Shown here one piece after another: positions 9,408 through 18,391 of a DNA stretch of 64,000 nucleotides. The notes beneath the pieces are model-generated. The model saw nothing but the letters and a program-made list of their open reading frames with translations. It did no database searches and was not told where the DNA came from. Positions within the stretch are counted from its first letter, which is position 1, and each line of letters begins with the position of its first letter. The stretch is from Gp1-AA133 sp963850425 (lineage in GTDB: Bacteria > Acidobacteriota > Terriglobia > Terriglobales > Acidobacteriaceae): assembly GCA_963850425.1 (NCBI GenBank), contig CAWKLF010000001.1:434001-498000 (forward strand). Direction: 5' to 3'. A program made the position numbers and the translations under genes.

Positions 9408-12400
9408 ATGCGTTTACTTTCAGGTTTCAGCGTACGGCTGATCTTTTTCGTGTTGGCGTCCATCTCCATGTTGCCCGCGCAGTCGGGAACGACTTCATTG
9501 CGCGGCACGGTGATCGATCCCAGTTCGGCGGCGGTGACCGGCGCGACCGTGACCCTAAGCAGCCCAGAGCGTGGTTTCTCGCGCAGCGTGACTTCGGGCG
9601 ACTCCGGCCAATATGAATTTCTTCAACTGCAGCCGGGGAAGTATGAGCTGAGGGTCGAGATGGCCGGCTTCCGCAGGTCGGAGAAGAAAGATATCGCCCT
9701 GCTTGTCGATACGCCCGCGACGCTCACTGTGAAGATGGAAGTGGGCACGGCGACCGAAGTGGTCGAGGTCACCGCCGATGCCGCTGTCATCAATACCTCC
9801 GACGCTACACTGGGCAATGCCTTCAACGAGACGCAAGTCAAGGCGCTACCCCTCGAAGGCCGCAACGTGCCCGACCTGCTCAGCCTGCAGAATGGAGTGG
9901 CCTACACGGGCAACCGTGCTGACATCAACAAGGATTCCGACACGCGCAGCGGCGCAGTGAACGGCGCGCGCAGTGACCAGAGCAACGTTACGCTCGATGG
10001 CGTCGACGTGAACGACCAGATCAACGGATACGCTTTCACTTCCGTGCTGCCGGTCACGATCGACTCGGTTCAGGAATTTCGCGTCACGACCACCAACTAC
10101 GGGGCAGAGGAAGGCCGCTCGTCCGGCGCCGAAGTTTCCCTTGTCACCAAAAGCGGCACGAACAATTTTCATGGATCTGTCTATGAATACCTGCGCAACA
10201 CCTACACCAGCGCGAACGACTTCTTCGTGAAGTCCGCGGAAGTTGCCAGCGGGCAGCCGAACGTTCCTCCCAAGCTCAACCGCAACGTTTTCGGCGCTTC
10301 CGTCGGCGGCCCAATCCTCAAGAACCGCCTCTACTTCTTCCTGAACTACGAAGGCGCTCGCCAGCGCGAGGAAAACAGCGTGGTGCGCATCGTGCCCAGC
10401 GCGGCCATGCGCGACGGCGTCATCTCCTACCAGTGTCAACTGCTCGACACTGGCAGCCCCGATACAGCGACTTGTCCTGGCGGCGCGGTGCAAGGCTCGA
10501 CCGGAACCCATCAGATCGCGCCCGGCTATTTTGCTCTCGGTCCCGGCGACATCAAGGGGATCGATCCCCTGCACATCGGCTTGAACGATGTCGTGATGAA
10601 TTACCTACAAAGCACTTTCCCGCTGCCCAACGATTTCTCGCAGGGCGACGGTGTGAACTTCGTGGGCTACCGCTTCCGCGGCCCGGCGCCGACAAACAAA
10701 GACTGGTACATCGGCCGCGTGGACTACAAGCTGACCGCCAACGGCAATCATTCGCTGTTCTGGCGCGGCGCGCTGCGCAATGACAAGCGCTCCGACGTTC
10801 CATATCTACCGGGGACCGATCCGCTCCAGAAATTTACCGACAACAGCAGCGGCTTCACAGTCGGCTACACGGCAACGCTGCGATCCAATCTGCTGAACAA
10901 TTTTCGTTACGGCTACACCCGCCAGAGTTTCGGCAATCCCGGAAACACCAGCAATCCGATCATCGAGTTCCGGGGATTGAACGACAACAGCCTGGCCAAC
11001 AACTCTACCCTGGCTTTCGCTTACAGCCAGCAATACACCACCCCGGTGCACAACTTCGTCGATGACATGTCGTGGACGAAGGGCACGCATACCATTCAGT
11101 TCGGAACCAATCTACGGTTCATCCGGAACCCTCGCAGCAATCTGGCAAGTTCGTTTCCGAACGGAGTCACGAACTCACAGGGCTTGAATACGGTGGGCAT
11201 CGCCGGGACCAGCAGCCCGCTTGACCCGGCTAACAATGGCTTCCCTGCAGTGGACGGCGGATTTGCGCTGAACTACAACTACCCGCTCGTCGCCATGATG
11301 GGCATGGTGACCGAACTCAACGCGACGTATAACTTCGACAAGACGGGACAAGCCATCCCGCTTGGCCAACCATTGAAGCGCAAATACGCGGCCAATGAAT
11401 TCGAGTTCTATTTGCAGGACGCATGGCACGCGAAGAAAAATCTCACCTTTACGTATGGATTACGCTACTCACTATTTTCGCCCCCGTGGGAGACGACTGG
11501 AACGCAGGTCGCGCCGACGGTCAGCCTCGGAAAATTCCTGAACCAGCGCATGCACAACATGTGGAATGGCATCGGCTCGGAAGCCGACCCAACCATAGCG
11601 TTCGGTTTGGGCGGGGCGGCCAACAACAAGCCCGGCTACTATCGCTGGGATTACAACAACTTCGCGCCGCGTATATCGGTCGCCTACAATCCTCGGCCGA
11701 ATACGGTGGTCCGCGCCGGCGCCAGCATGGTCTATGACCGCATCGGTGCAGGCCTGCTGAGCACGTTCGATCAGTACGGTTCGTTCGGGTTGTCGACACA
11801 GCTGACGAATTCGTTCATTCCCTCCGCGTCCACCTCGCCCCGGCTCACCAGCCTTACCGAAGTTCCCTGCTGCACGCCCGGCGGAACCAACATCTTTCCA
11901 CCGCAACCAACGGGCGGATTCCCGTTCACGATGCCTCCGGGAGGCACGGGGCTCGCAATCTACTGGGGCCTGGATGACACCATCCGCACTCCCTACTCGT
12001 ACGCCGTGAACTTCTCGGTCGGCCAACAGCTCAATCGCAGCACAACTCTGGAACTTTCCTACGTAGGTCACTTCGCGCACAAGCTGCTGTCGCAGGAAGA
12101 TCTCGCCATGCCGTTGAACATCAAGGACAAGAAGTCGGGGGTCTATTACCTTGATGCGGCCAACCGCATGGCAAGACTCGGTGCGCAGGGTGTACCAACT
12201 TCCGATATCAATGCGAGCGTCGTCGGTCCCACTGCCGCATATTGGCAAAACATGATTCAACCGTTAAAAACTGGCGACTCCTATCAGCTGGCTTGTACCG
12301 GTGGAGGAACGATAGATCCTGTGCAAGCGATGTACGACCTGTTTTCGTGCGGTGGCGGCCCCTACGGCGATCCGAACGTCGGTCCTTTCGGCCAGGGATT

Positions 12401-13421
12401 CGGAGACGAAACGACGCCCCTGGCGGAACTGGATTATTGGGGTTCCGACTTCGACGCGGACAGTACTGGACGCGGCGGAATCGCTGGAACGCTGACCGGG
12501 GGAGCGGACTGCAGTTATGGCCCGCCCTGCCCGCTCAACTACTACACCTCGACGCTCGGTCCAAACGCGTTCTTCAACAGCCAGTTCCACTCGCTTTTCT
12601 CCTGGCGTTCGATCGGCAACTCGAACTACAACGCGCTGCAGGCGTCTCTGCGCCATTCCATGGCGCATGGCGTGCAGTTCGATCTGAACTACACCTGGTC
12701 GAAGTCGATTGACTTGAGCTCCGACGCCGTGCGCGTTACCCCCAACGGCGGATTGGCATCCGGCATTGGAGGCGTGGTGAACACCTGGAACCCCAATCAG
12801 CTGCGGGGCGTCTCCGACTTCGACACCACGCATCAGTTCAACGCCAACTGGATCGTTGAATTGCCCTTCGGGCGCGGCAAGGCGCTCGCGCGTAATGCGA
12901 ACGGCCTGGTGGACGCGATCATCGGTGGCTGGCAGCTTTCCGGCATCGCGCGCTGGACCAGCGGCTTCCCGGTGAACATCAGCAACGGCGGAACGTATCC
13001 GACCAACTGGCAGCTCCCCGGCAACGCCTTGTTGATCGGCACGCCCCACACCAAAACAACCAAGACTGCAACGGCTAACGGAACAGTGGTATCGATCTTC
13101 CCTGGGCCGCTGCAGCCACTTTCCAACGGACTCGGCCTCGGGCCTTTCCGGCACCTTTATCCCGGCGAAAGCGGCACGCGTAATCCAATTCGCGGCGACG
13201 GCTTCGCCACCTTCGACCTCGGCCTGAGCAAAAGCTGGAAGATGCCCTACGCCGATTCGCACCTGATCCGGCTGCGCTGGGAAGTCTTCAACGTACCGAA
13301 CCTGACGCGCTTCGACGTAGCTTCCATTACGAACGGACTCGATCAGGGCGGTTTCGGAAACTATTCTGGCCTGCTGACCAATCCCCGTGTCATGCAGTTC
13401 GCGCTGCGGTATGAATTCTAG
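9408..13421 (+). CDS. Oar-like TonB-dependent receptor
   Basis: An intact 1337-residue outer-membrane protein. Residues 1-25 form a signal peptide ending in PAQ. Residues about 28-110 form a carboxypeptidase-regulatory-like Ig domain (TSLRGTVIDPSSAAVTGATV; GQYEFLQLQPGKYELRVEMAGF). The plug follows (LPLEGRNVPDLLSLQ near 148-162; NVTLDGVDVND near 194-204), then a large barrel with many aromatic-rich strands, ending in RYEF with the terminal Phe used by the BAM machinery. Members are much longer than classical siderophore receptors and are expanded in Acidobacteriota; roles in oligosaccharide or peptide uptake or surface adhesion have been proposed. The substrate is unknown. It is a tandem paralogue of the broken copy just upstream and is followed by a strong terminator. 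Confidence 0.93.
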   Translation: MRLLSGFSVRLIFFVLASISMLPAQSGTTSLRGTVIDPSSAAVTGATVTLSSPERGFSRSVTSGDSGQYEFLQLQPGKYELRVEMAGFRRSEKKDIALLVDTPATLTVKMEVGTATEVVEVTADAAVINTSDATLGNAFNETQVKALPLEGRNVPDLLSLQNGVAYTGNRADINKDSDTRSGAVNGARSDQSNVTLDGVDVNDQINGYAFTSVLPVTIDSVQEFRVTTTNYGAEEGRSSGAEVSLVTKSGTNNFHGSVYEYLRNTYTSANDFFVKSAEVASGQPNVPPKLNRNVFGASVGGPILKNRLYFFLNYEGARQREENSVVRIVPSAAMRDGVISYQCQLLDTGSPDTATCPGGAVQGSTGTHQIAPGYFALGPGDIKGIDPLHIGLNDVVMNYLQSTFPLPNDFSQGDGVNFVGYRFRGPAPTNKDWYIGRVDYKLTANGNHSLFWRGALRNDKRSDVPYLPGTDPLQKFTDNSSGFTVGYTATLRSNLLNNFRYGYTRQSFGNPGNTSNPIIEFRGLNDNSLANNSTLAFAYSQQYTTPVHNFVDDMSWTKGTHTIQFGTNLRFIRNPRSNLASSFPNGVTNSQGLNTVGIAGTSSPLDPANNGFPAVDGGFALNYNYPLVAMMGMVTELNATYNFDKTGQAIPLGQPLKRKYAANEFEFYLQDAWHAKKNLTFTYGLRYSLFSPPWETTGTQVAPTVSLGKFLNQRMHNMWNGIGSEADPTIAFGLGGAANNKPGYYRWDYNNFAPRISVAYNPRPNTVVRAGASMVYDRIGAGLLSTFDQYGSFGLSTQLTNSFIPSASTSPRLTSLTEVPCCTPGGTNIFPPQPTGGFPFTMPPGGTGLAIYWGLDDTIRTPYSYAVNFSVGQQLNRSTTLELSYVGHFAHKLLSQEDLAMPLNIKDKKSGVYYLDAANRMARLGAQGVPTSDINASVVGPTAAYWQNMIQPLKTGDSYQLACTGGGTIDPVQAMYDLFSCGGGPYGDPNVGPFGQGFGDETTPLAELDYWGSDFDADSTGRGGIAGTLTGGADCSYGPPCPLNYYTSTLGPNAFFNSQFHSLFSWRSIGNSNYNALQASLRHSMAHGVQFDLNYTWSKSIDLSSDAVRVTPNGGLASGIGGVVNTWNPNQLRGVSDFDTTHQFNANWIVELPFGRGKALARNANGLVDAIIGGWQLSGIARWTSGFPVNISNGGTYPTNWQLPGNALLIGTPHTKTTKTATANGTVVSIFPGPLQPLSNGLGLGPFRHLYPGESGTRNPIRGDGFATFDLGLSKSWKMPYADSHLIRLRWEVFNVPNLTRFDVASITNGLDQGGFGNYSGLLTNPRVMQFALRYEF

Positions 13422-13442
13422 CGAGAGTAGCGCGACCATTCA

Positions 13443-13470
13443 GGGCGGACTTCGGTCCGCCCTTGGTTTT
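13443..13470 (+). terminator. Rho-independent terminator with UUCG loop
   Basis: A perfect 8-bp stem GGGCGGAC/GTCCGCCC closed by TTCG, then TTGGTTTTT, 22 bases after the receptor stop. Confidence 0.9.
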
Positions 13471-13665
13471 TGAGGCGTGGGGAGCGGCCTGTTATGGGAA
13501 GCCGCGCGGTGATAGGGAATCCACTGTTTGGCAACCCAGGGACCGCGGAGAAGCCCTTGAGGGCTTAGGGCGCAAGGGAAAGCCCGCTAAGCTTGATAAG
13601 CAATGCTTGGACGGACCTGGTTTTCAGTGGCCTGTACGGCTTGCGAAAAACCTCAAGTGCTGGAA

Positions 13666-13881
13666 TTACTTCAGTGGGGAGTCGCTCATGCGAAACCGGG
13701 TTCGCACGTGTTCGGAGAGCAATTCGATGGCGGAGCGGTTGGCGACGGGGTCAGCCTGGGCCAGGTACTTCATGGCCTCGACCAGTGTGCGCTGCCCGTC
13801 TACGTAGCGCGGGTCGGACGTGCGTTCTCTTTTCCTGCGGCCCAGGTTCGGAACAACTGGAATCGTAAAGACTTTGGCCAT
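13666..13881 (-). CDS. Small hypothetical protein
   Basis: A 71-residue frame starting at ATG 13881, with GGGTGA about 10 bases upstream. It is basic at the N-terminus (GRRKRER) and then predicted helical (TLVEAMKYLAQADPVANRSAIELLSEHVRTRF). I do not recognise the family. The residue mix looks protein-like, and the competing plus-strand frame over the same bases is Cys/Trp-rich and unconvincing. It lies downstream of the LolA-like gene, separated by 89 bases. Confidence 0.5.
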   Translation of the reverse strand: MAKVFTIPVVPNLGRRKRERTSDPRYVDGQRTLVEAMKYLAQADPVANRSAIELLSEHVRTRFRMSDSPLK

Positions 13882-13970
13882 CGAAAAAATTCACCCAGTG
13901 CTTTGAAATTCAGTATATCTGCCCAACTCGCAATTTTCAGCCTTAATCTTGGACGTTTACATTCAGAGAG

Positions 13971-14684
13971 TTAGCCCTTAGGGCCAGACATAAATTTTGT
14001 GTCGCTGGTAGTCTTCAGTTTGAAGGCGGTGTCGGCGATTTTCTGGTTAAGTTTGAGGTCGGAGTACTTGGCCAGCCGGTAATCGCCGGAAGGCTCGAAG
14101 AATTGCTGTTGCACGGAGATGCCGCGCGCCGGGTCGATCCAGAGCCAGATCTTGGCGAACACGTTACGCACTCGATCGGACTTAGGAACCAGTTCGAGTT
14201 TGATTGCGTTGACCTCGCCCATCTTCTCGGTGGTGAGATATTTCACGTCGAAAGACTTCTGCATGTCGCGCCCGCTGCCGCCAAAACCGAGCACCAGGAA
14301 ACTCTCGACCGCTTCGCGGTTCTTGCCGGCTTCGTAGCTGGTCACACGCTTCAGTTTAGGCTCGTAAACCTCCACCTTGCCGTCGCTGAACAGGACGCTC
14401 TTGGGCGACGGATCGGTGATGTCGGCCATCATCTGAGTATCCTTGCCCGACTTGCGATAGTAGACCGAGCCCTTCTGCGAATCGTGATCATTGACAACCT
14501 TGAAGTACTGTTCCCATACGAAGTCAGCCTGGGCGCTGTGAAAGTTCGCGGCCGCGTTGTCCATTGCAGTGAGTGCTTTTTGAAGATTGGGATCGGTTTG
14601 CGCCGCGGCATTCGATACTGCGACCCACAGCAAGCTGGCCAAGAGAACAGCGGCGAACCGGTTTGGCTGACGATTTGTTTTCAT
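13971..14684 (-). CDS. LolA-like outer-membrane lipoprotein-sorting family protein
   Basis: 237 residues with a signal peptide (about 1-28, ending AAAQ). The body has the half-barrel pattern of the LolA/LolB superfamily: an amphipathic start (LQKALTAMDNAAANFHSAQADFVWEQY), repeated beta-strands, the turn SVLFSDGKVEVYEPKLKRV, and a C-terminal block (ISVQQQFFEPSGDYRLAKYSDLKLNQKI). LolA chaperones lipoproteins across the periplasm; family members in Acidobacteriota often occur in several copies, so this one may have a different lipid cargo. It sits 30 bases downstream of a small membrane protein and is probably co-transcribed with it. Confidence 0.75.
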   Translation of the reverse strand: MKTNRQPNRFAAVLLASLLWVAVSNAAAQTDPNLQKALTAMDNAAANFHSAQADFVWEQYFKVVNDHDSQKGSVYYRKSGKDTQMMADITDPSPKSVLFSDGKVEVYEPKLKRVTSYEAGKNREAVESFLVLGFGGSGRDMQKSFDVKYLTTEKMGEVNAIKLELVPKSDRVRNVFAKIWLWIDPARGISVQQQFFEPSGDYRLAKYSDLKLNQKIADTAFKLKTTSDTKFMSGPKG

Positions 14685-14714
14685 CTTGGGGTCGACCTGG
14701 CAAAATGTGCGAGG

Positions 14715-15089
14715 CTATTCGCGCTCTACCCAAACTCTGTAGCTCTGCACCTGCCCGGAACCGTCCTTCACCGGCTCGTATTTCAGAATGGCGGCCGCTC
14801 CCGTAATCGGCTCGATGATGCCGAGCATCTGCTCGCGCAGGTCGGAATCGTTCTTCGCCGTCAGCTCCGAGGCCTCAATCTGGTACATGAATCCGCCCCG
14901 GCCGTCGGGTTGGATCACTACCCCGGTCTGATGCGAAAGGCGCTCAATCGGTTTGTCCTTGAAGTTAATCCAGTAGGGGGAAATAAAGACAAAGAGCAGG
15001 ATAAGCGTGACCATCACATCGTAGTGAAGGGAGCCGCGCTCGTACGACCAAAGGATGTAGCCCCGGATTGTCCGCCAGATTGATGTCAT
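14715..15089 (-). CDS. Hypothetical single-pass membrane protein
   Basis: 124 residues. One clear membrane helix (about 25-42, VMVTLILLFVFISPYWI) follows a short cytoplasmic start, with a soluble beta-rich C-terminal part outside. I do not recognise a domain. It lies 133 bases downstream of serS and 30 bases upstream of the LolA-like gene on the same strand, so it may work with that protein at the inner membrane; this is inference from position only. Confidence 0.65.
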   Translation of the reverse strand: MTSIWRTIRGYILWSYERGSLHYDVMVTLILLFVFISPYWINFKDKPIERLSHQTGVVIQPDGRGGFMYQIEASELTAKNDSDLREQMLGIIEPITGAAAILKYEPVKDGSGQVQSYRVWVERE

Positions 15090-15222
15090 TGGCCGCGAAG
15101 GCGTACCTGCAATCGCCGGACCCGCTTGTGCAGCGCTCCAAGTCTAGTAACTGCTCCCGCGATTGGCAACACTTCAGTCGCCAGTCGCTGGTCTTCAGTC
15201 AGCAACCTGCCAAAGCACGCTC

Positions 15223-16545
15223 CTAAAACTTTTTTGGCGTGATGCGATCCGCTCCCACGTACGAACGCAGCGCTTCCGGAATGAGCACGCTGCCGTCGGC
15301 CTGCTGGTAGTTTTCGACGATGGCCACCCAGGTGCGCCCGACGGCCAGGCCACTGCCATTCAATGTGTGGACATACTCCGACTTACCCTTGCCCTCGGGG
15401 CGGAAACGGATGTTCGCCCGCCGCGCCTGGAAGGCCTCGAAATTCGAACACGAAGAAATCTCGCGGAACAGGCCCTGGCTCGGCAGCCACACTTCGATGT
15501 CGTAGGTCTTGGCGGAGGAAAATCCGATGTCGGCAGTGCACAGCGTGACCACGCGGTAGTGAAGGTTCAGCTTCTGGAGGATGGTCTCGGCGTGGCGGGT
15601 CAGCTTCTCCAGTTCGTCGTAGGAATGGTCCGGATGGGCGAACTTCACCAGTTCCACTTTCTGAAACTGGTGCTGACGGATGATTCCGCGTACATCTTTC
15701 CCATACGACCCCGCCTCGCTGCGAAAACATGCCGTGTAGGCGGTCAGTGAAACGGGCAGGCGTGCTCCCTCAATCGTCTCGTCACGATACAAATTCGTGA
15801 CCGGAACCTCGGCGGTTGGAATCAGCCACAAATCCTTTTCGCCGTGCGGCACGCGGAATGAATCCCCGGCAAATTTTGGAAGCTGGCCTGTGCCGTACAT
15901 GGATTCGGAATTGACCAGGTAGGGCGGCAGGACCTCGGTGTAGCCGTGCTCGCGGGTGTGCAGGTCGAGCATGAAGTTGGCGAGCGCGCGCTCGAGTTTC
16001 GCGCCCATGTCCCAGTACACGGCGAATCGCGCGCCGGACAGCTTGGCACCGCGTTCCAGATCGAGCACACCGAGTTGCTCGCCCAGTTCCCAGTGCGGTT
16101 TGGGCGTGAAGTCAAACTTCGGAGCGGTGCCCCAGCGCCGTGCCTCGACGTTGTCCTCGGCGCTCTTGCCGACCGGGACCGAATCGTGCGGGAGGTTCGG
16201 GACGCCCTTCAGGATCGCTTTGAACTTGTCGTCCGCCTGGGTGACGCGCTGTTCGTAGTCTTCGATGACAACCTTCTCACGGGAAACAGCTTCGGAGAGC
16301 TCCGCGAGTTCTTGCTGCTGGTCGGCTGTCAGGGTTCCCTTCTTTTCCGCCTGCTTCAGCGCGCCGATTTTCGGAGAAAGCTCGTTGCGGCGCTTCTGCG
16401 CCGTCTCGAGCGTCGTGATGAAGGAGCGCCTTTCGGAATCAAGCACGCGAAAATCGCCCAAGACCTCCGCTGGGTTCATCCCGCGGAGGCGCAGTTTTTC
16501 TTCTACAAGGGCGAGGTTGTTACGGACAAACGCCAGATCGAGCAT
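15223..16545 (-). CDS. serS: Seryl-tRNA synthetase
   Basis: 440 residues from the ATG at 16545 (MLDLAFVRNN); the open frame extends upstream, but that part does not resemble the family. The N-terminal 110 residues form the long antiparallel coiled coil that grips the tRNA variable arm. The class II core has motif 2 (FRSEAGSYGKDVRGIIRQHQF region), the Ser/ATP site (TAEVPVTNLYRDE) and motif 3 (NGSGLAVGRTWVAI). It charges tRNA-Ser, and tRNA-Sec if present. The length is normal. It diverges from the phosphatase gene at 16676 with a 130-base gap. Confidence 0.97.
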   Translation of the reverse strand: MLDLAFVRNNLALVEEKLRLRGMNPAEVLGDFRVLDSERRSFITTLETAQKRRNELSPKIGALKQAEKKGTLTADQQQELAELSEAVSREKVVIEDYEQRVTQADDKFKAILKGVPNLPHDSVPVGKSAEDNVEARRWGTAPKFDFTPKPHWELGEQLGVLDLERGAKLSGARFAVYWDMGAKLERALANFMLDLHTREHGYTEVLPPYLVNSESMYGTGQLPKFAGDSFRVPHGEKDLWLIPTAEVPVTNLYRDETIEGARLPVSLTAYTACFRSEAGSYGKDVRGIIRQHQFQKVELVKFAHPDHSYDELEKLTRHAETILQKLNLHYRVVTLCTADIGFSSAKTYDIEVWLPSQGLFREISSCSNFEAFQARRANIRFRPEGKGKSEYVHTLNGSGLAVGRTWVAIVENYQQADGSVLIPEALRSYVGADRITPKKF

Positions 16546-16675
16546 GGAATCTTTGAGTGTACCGAAAAAGGGGGCTCCGGCGCACGCTCGATCCGGTTCC
16601 TGGGGAAAGCGAATTCCGCTGGGGCGAGCTATTTTCGGGCGATCCGTTGGACACAGGCTGTACACTACCCTTCGC

Positions 16676-18391
16676 ATGAAAGGCCCTCTCCGCATCCTGC
16701 TGGTCGCCCTTCTCGCCAGCCTCTTTGTCTTGAGCGCGAGCGCTCCTGAGGCAAGTGCGAGCAGCTACAACGGCCACCCCAAGCTGGTCGTAATCGTCGT
16801 GATTGATCAGTTTCGGGGGGATTATCTGGAACGTTACCGAGACCAGTTTGTGGAGGGCGGCTTCCGTCTGTTTCTGGATCGCGGCGCCTACTTCACCGAC
16901 TGCAACTACGACTACGCGAACACACGCACCGCTCCCGGGCACGCGACTCTGCTAAGCGGAGCCTACAGCAACGGGCACGGCATTATCTCCAATGAATGGT
17001 GGGATACGCAGAAAAAGCGCATGGTCAGTTCGGTAGAAGACGACAGCACACACGTGGTGGGACTTCCGGGAGAAATCAAGGGCGCCTCTCCGCACAATTT
17101 GCTGGCCAGCACTTTGGGAGACGAACTGAAACTGGCCACGGGAGGCAAGTCCCACGTATTTGGCGTCGCGCTAAAGGATCGCGCAGCCATCTTGCCGGGC
17201 GGACATGCGGCCGATGCAGCTTACTGGATCGATCAGAAATCAGGCGCGTGGGTGACCTCCACTTATTACCGCAACGAACTGCCCAAGTGGGCTGCGGATT
17301 TCAATTCCAGCAATCGCGCAGGTAAGTACTGGGACCGCGAATGGCGCGACGGCAGCGGCGCCAGCTTGCGTTCGACCGCTCACCGCAAGAGCAAAGACGG
17401 CTCGGAGGCCAGCTTCTACGAGGTTGTGGGTTCCACGCCGTTTGCAAACGATTACGAACTGGAATTTGCCAAGGAGCTGGTTCTATATGAACAACTCGGA
17501 CTTTCGGGAACCACAGATCTTCTGACAATTAGCCTGTCGGCGAATGACATCCTCGGCCACCAGGTGGGACCGGACTCTCCGGAAATGGCGGCGATGGCGC
17601 TGGCGCTCGACCGTGAACTGGCGGAGTTTTTCAACTTCCTCGGCCACCAGGTGGGGCTCGCGAATGTGTGGATCGCCTTGTCCGCCGATCACGGAGTTGC
17701 GCCGGTGCCCACGGTAGCCAGCAAGCTGCACCTGCCCGCCGCCTATCTCGATATTCCAGCACTGGAGACGCAGATCAACAAGGCGCTTGCTTTGAAGTTC
17801 TCCGCAGGCAAGAGCACAGATTTCATAAGGTCGTTCGACTATCCCGATATGTGGCTTAACGAGGAAGCATTTTCAGCGCTGAAGATCAAAGAGGAGGATG
17901 CGGAGCGCGCTGCGGGCGACGCCATGAAGCAGGCGGGCTTGCGGGGATATTTCACCCGCTGGCAGCTGGGGCAGGGGGCCGCTCCCGACACCGAACTTGG
18001 GCACAAGTATCTGCACAGTTATTCGCCCTACGGGGGGTGGTACGTTCTCGGTATTCCTGCACCTTTCATGATCGGCGGGGGGTCCGGCACAGACCACGGC
18101 ACGCCCTACGCTTACGACACGCACGTGCCGCTGGCCTTTTATGGTTTACCCTTCCAGCTTGGAACCTATCGCACACATTCGGAGCCCGTGGATCTAGTCG
18201 CGACCTTGGCTTCTTTGTTGGGCATCAACGCTCCTACGCACGCGGTTGGACGAGTCCTCTCCGAGGCGCTTGTGCCAGCGCATCATGCTGAAAATTCCGG
18301 CCCGCCAGCGGAGAAGACGCCGCGCCCTGCGCGCTCTTCGGAAGATCTAAAGCCCGCCGCCTTCATCACAGACGATGGAGGCCAGCGTTGA
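16676..18391 (+). CDS. PafA-type alkaline phosphatase
   Basis: 571 residues from ATG 16676; an upstream open extension runs antiparallel to serS and is not used. A signal peptide (about 1-28) sends it to the periplasm. It belongs to the alkaline phosphatase superfamily: Asp44 (VVIDQF) is a metal ligand, Thr85 in TAPGHATL is the likely nucleophile, Asn106 (IISNEWW) and the Lys167-Asp-Arg169 motif (ALKDRAAIL) complete the site. The Thr-to-Asn spacing (21) and Thr-to-Lys spacing (82) closely match the T79, N100, K162 and R164 of PafA, so a phosphate-monoesterase role is favoured over a diesterase role. PafA enzymes are not repressed by phosphate. The stop overlaps the TTG start of pyrD by four bases, a sign of translational coupling. 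Confidence 0.88.
   Translation: MKGPLRILLVALLASLFVLSASAPEASASSYNGHPKLVVIVVIDQFRGDYLERYRDQFVEGGFRLFLDRGAYFTDCNYDYANTRTAPGHATLLSGAYSNGHGIISNEWWDTQKKRMVSSVEDDSTHVVGLPGEIKGASPHNLLASTLGDELKLATGGKSHVFGVALKDRAAILPGGHAADAAYWIDQKSGAWVTSTYYRNELPKWAADFNSSNRAGKYWDREWRDGSGASLRSTAHRKSKDGSEASFYEVVGSTPFANDYELEFAKELVLYEQLGLSGTTDLLTISLSANDILGHQVGPDSPEMAAMALALDRELAEFFNFLGHQVGLANVWIALSADHGVAPVPTVASKLHLPAAYLDIPALETQINKALALKFSAGKSTDFIRSFDYPDMWLNEEAFSALKIKEEDAERAAGDAMKQAGLRGYFTRWQLGQGAAPDTELGHKYLHSYSPYGGWYVLGIPAPFMIGGGSGTDHGTPYAYDTHVPLAFYGLPFQLGTYRTHSEPVDLVATLASLLGINAPTHAVGRVLSEALVPAHHAENSGPPAEKTPRPARSSEDLKPAAFITDDGGQR

Noticed and set aside
12264..13439. Minus-strand frame of 391 codons
   Set aside because: It overlaps the C-terminal part of the intact receptor gene and shows no family resemblance.
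13500..13620. Possible tRNA or structured RNA in a GC-rich patch
   Set aside because: No cloverleaf or T-arm sequence could be traced.
13603..13974. Plus-strand 123-codon frame
   Set aside because: It overlaps the better minus-strand frame at 13666-13881 and has an unlikely Cys/Trp/Ser-rich composition.
16265..16675. Open upstream extension of the PafA-like gene
   Set aside because: It runs antiparallel to serS, has a shadow composition, and the protein with a normal signal peptide begins at 16676.
16546..16695. Upstream extension of serS
   Set aside because: The added residues do not resemble the family; MLDLAFVRNN at 16545 is the normal N-terminus.
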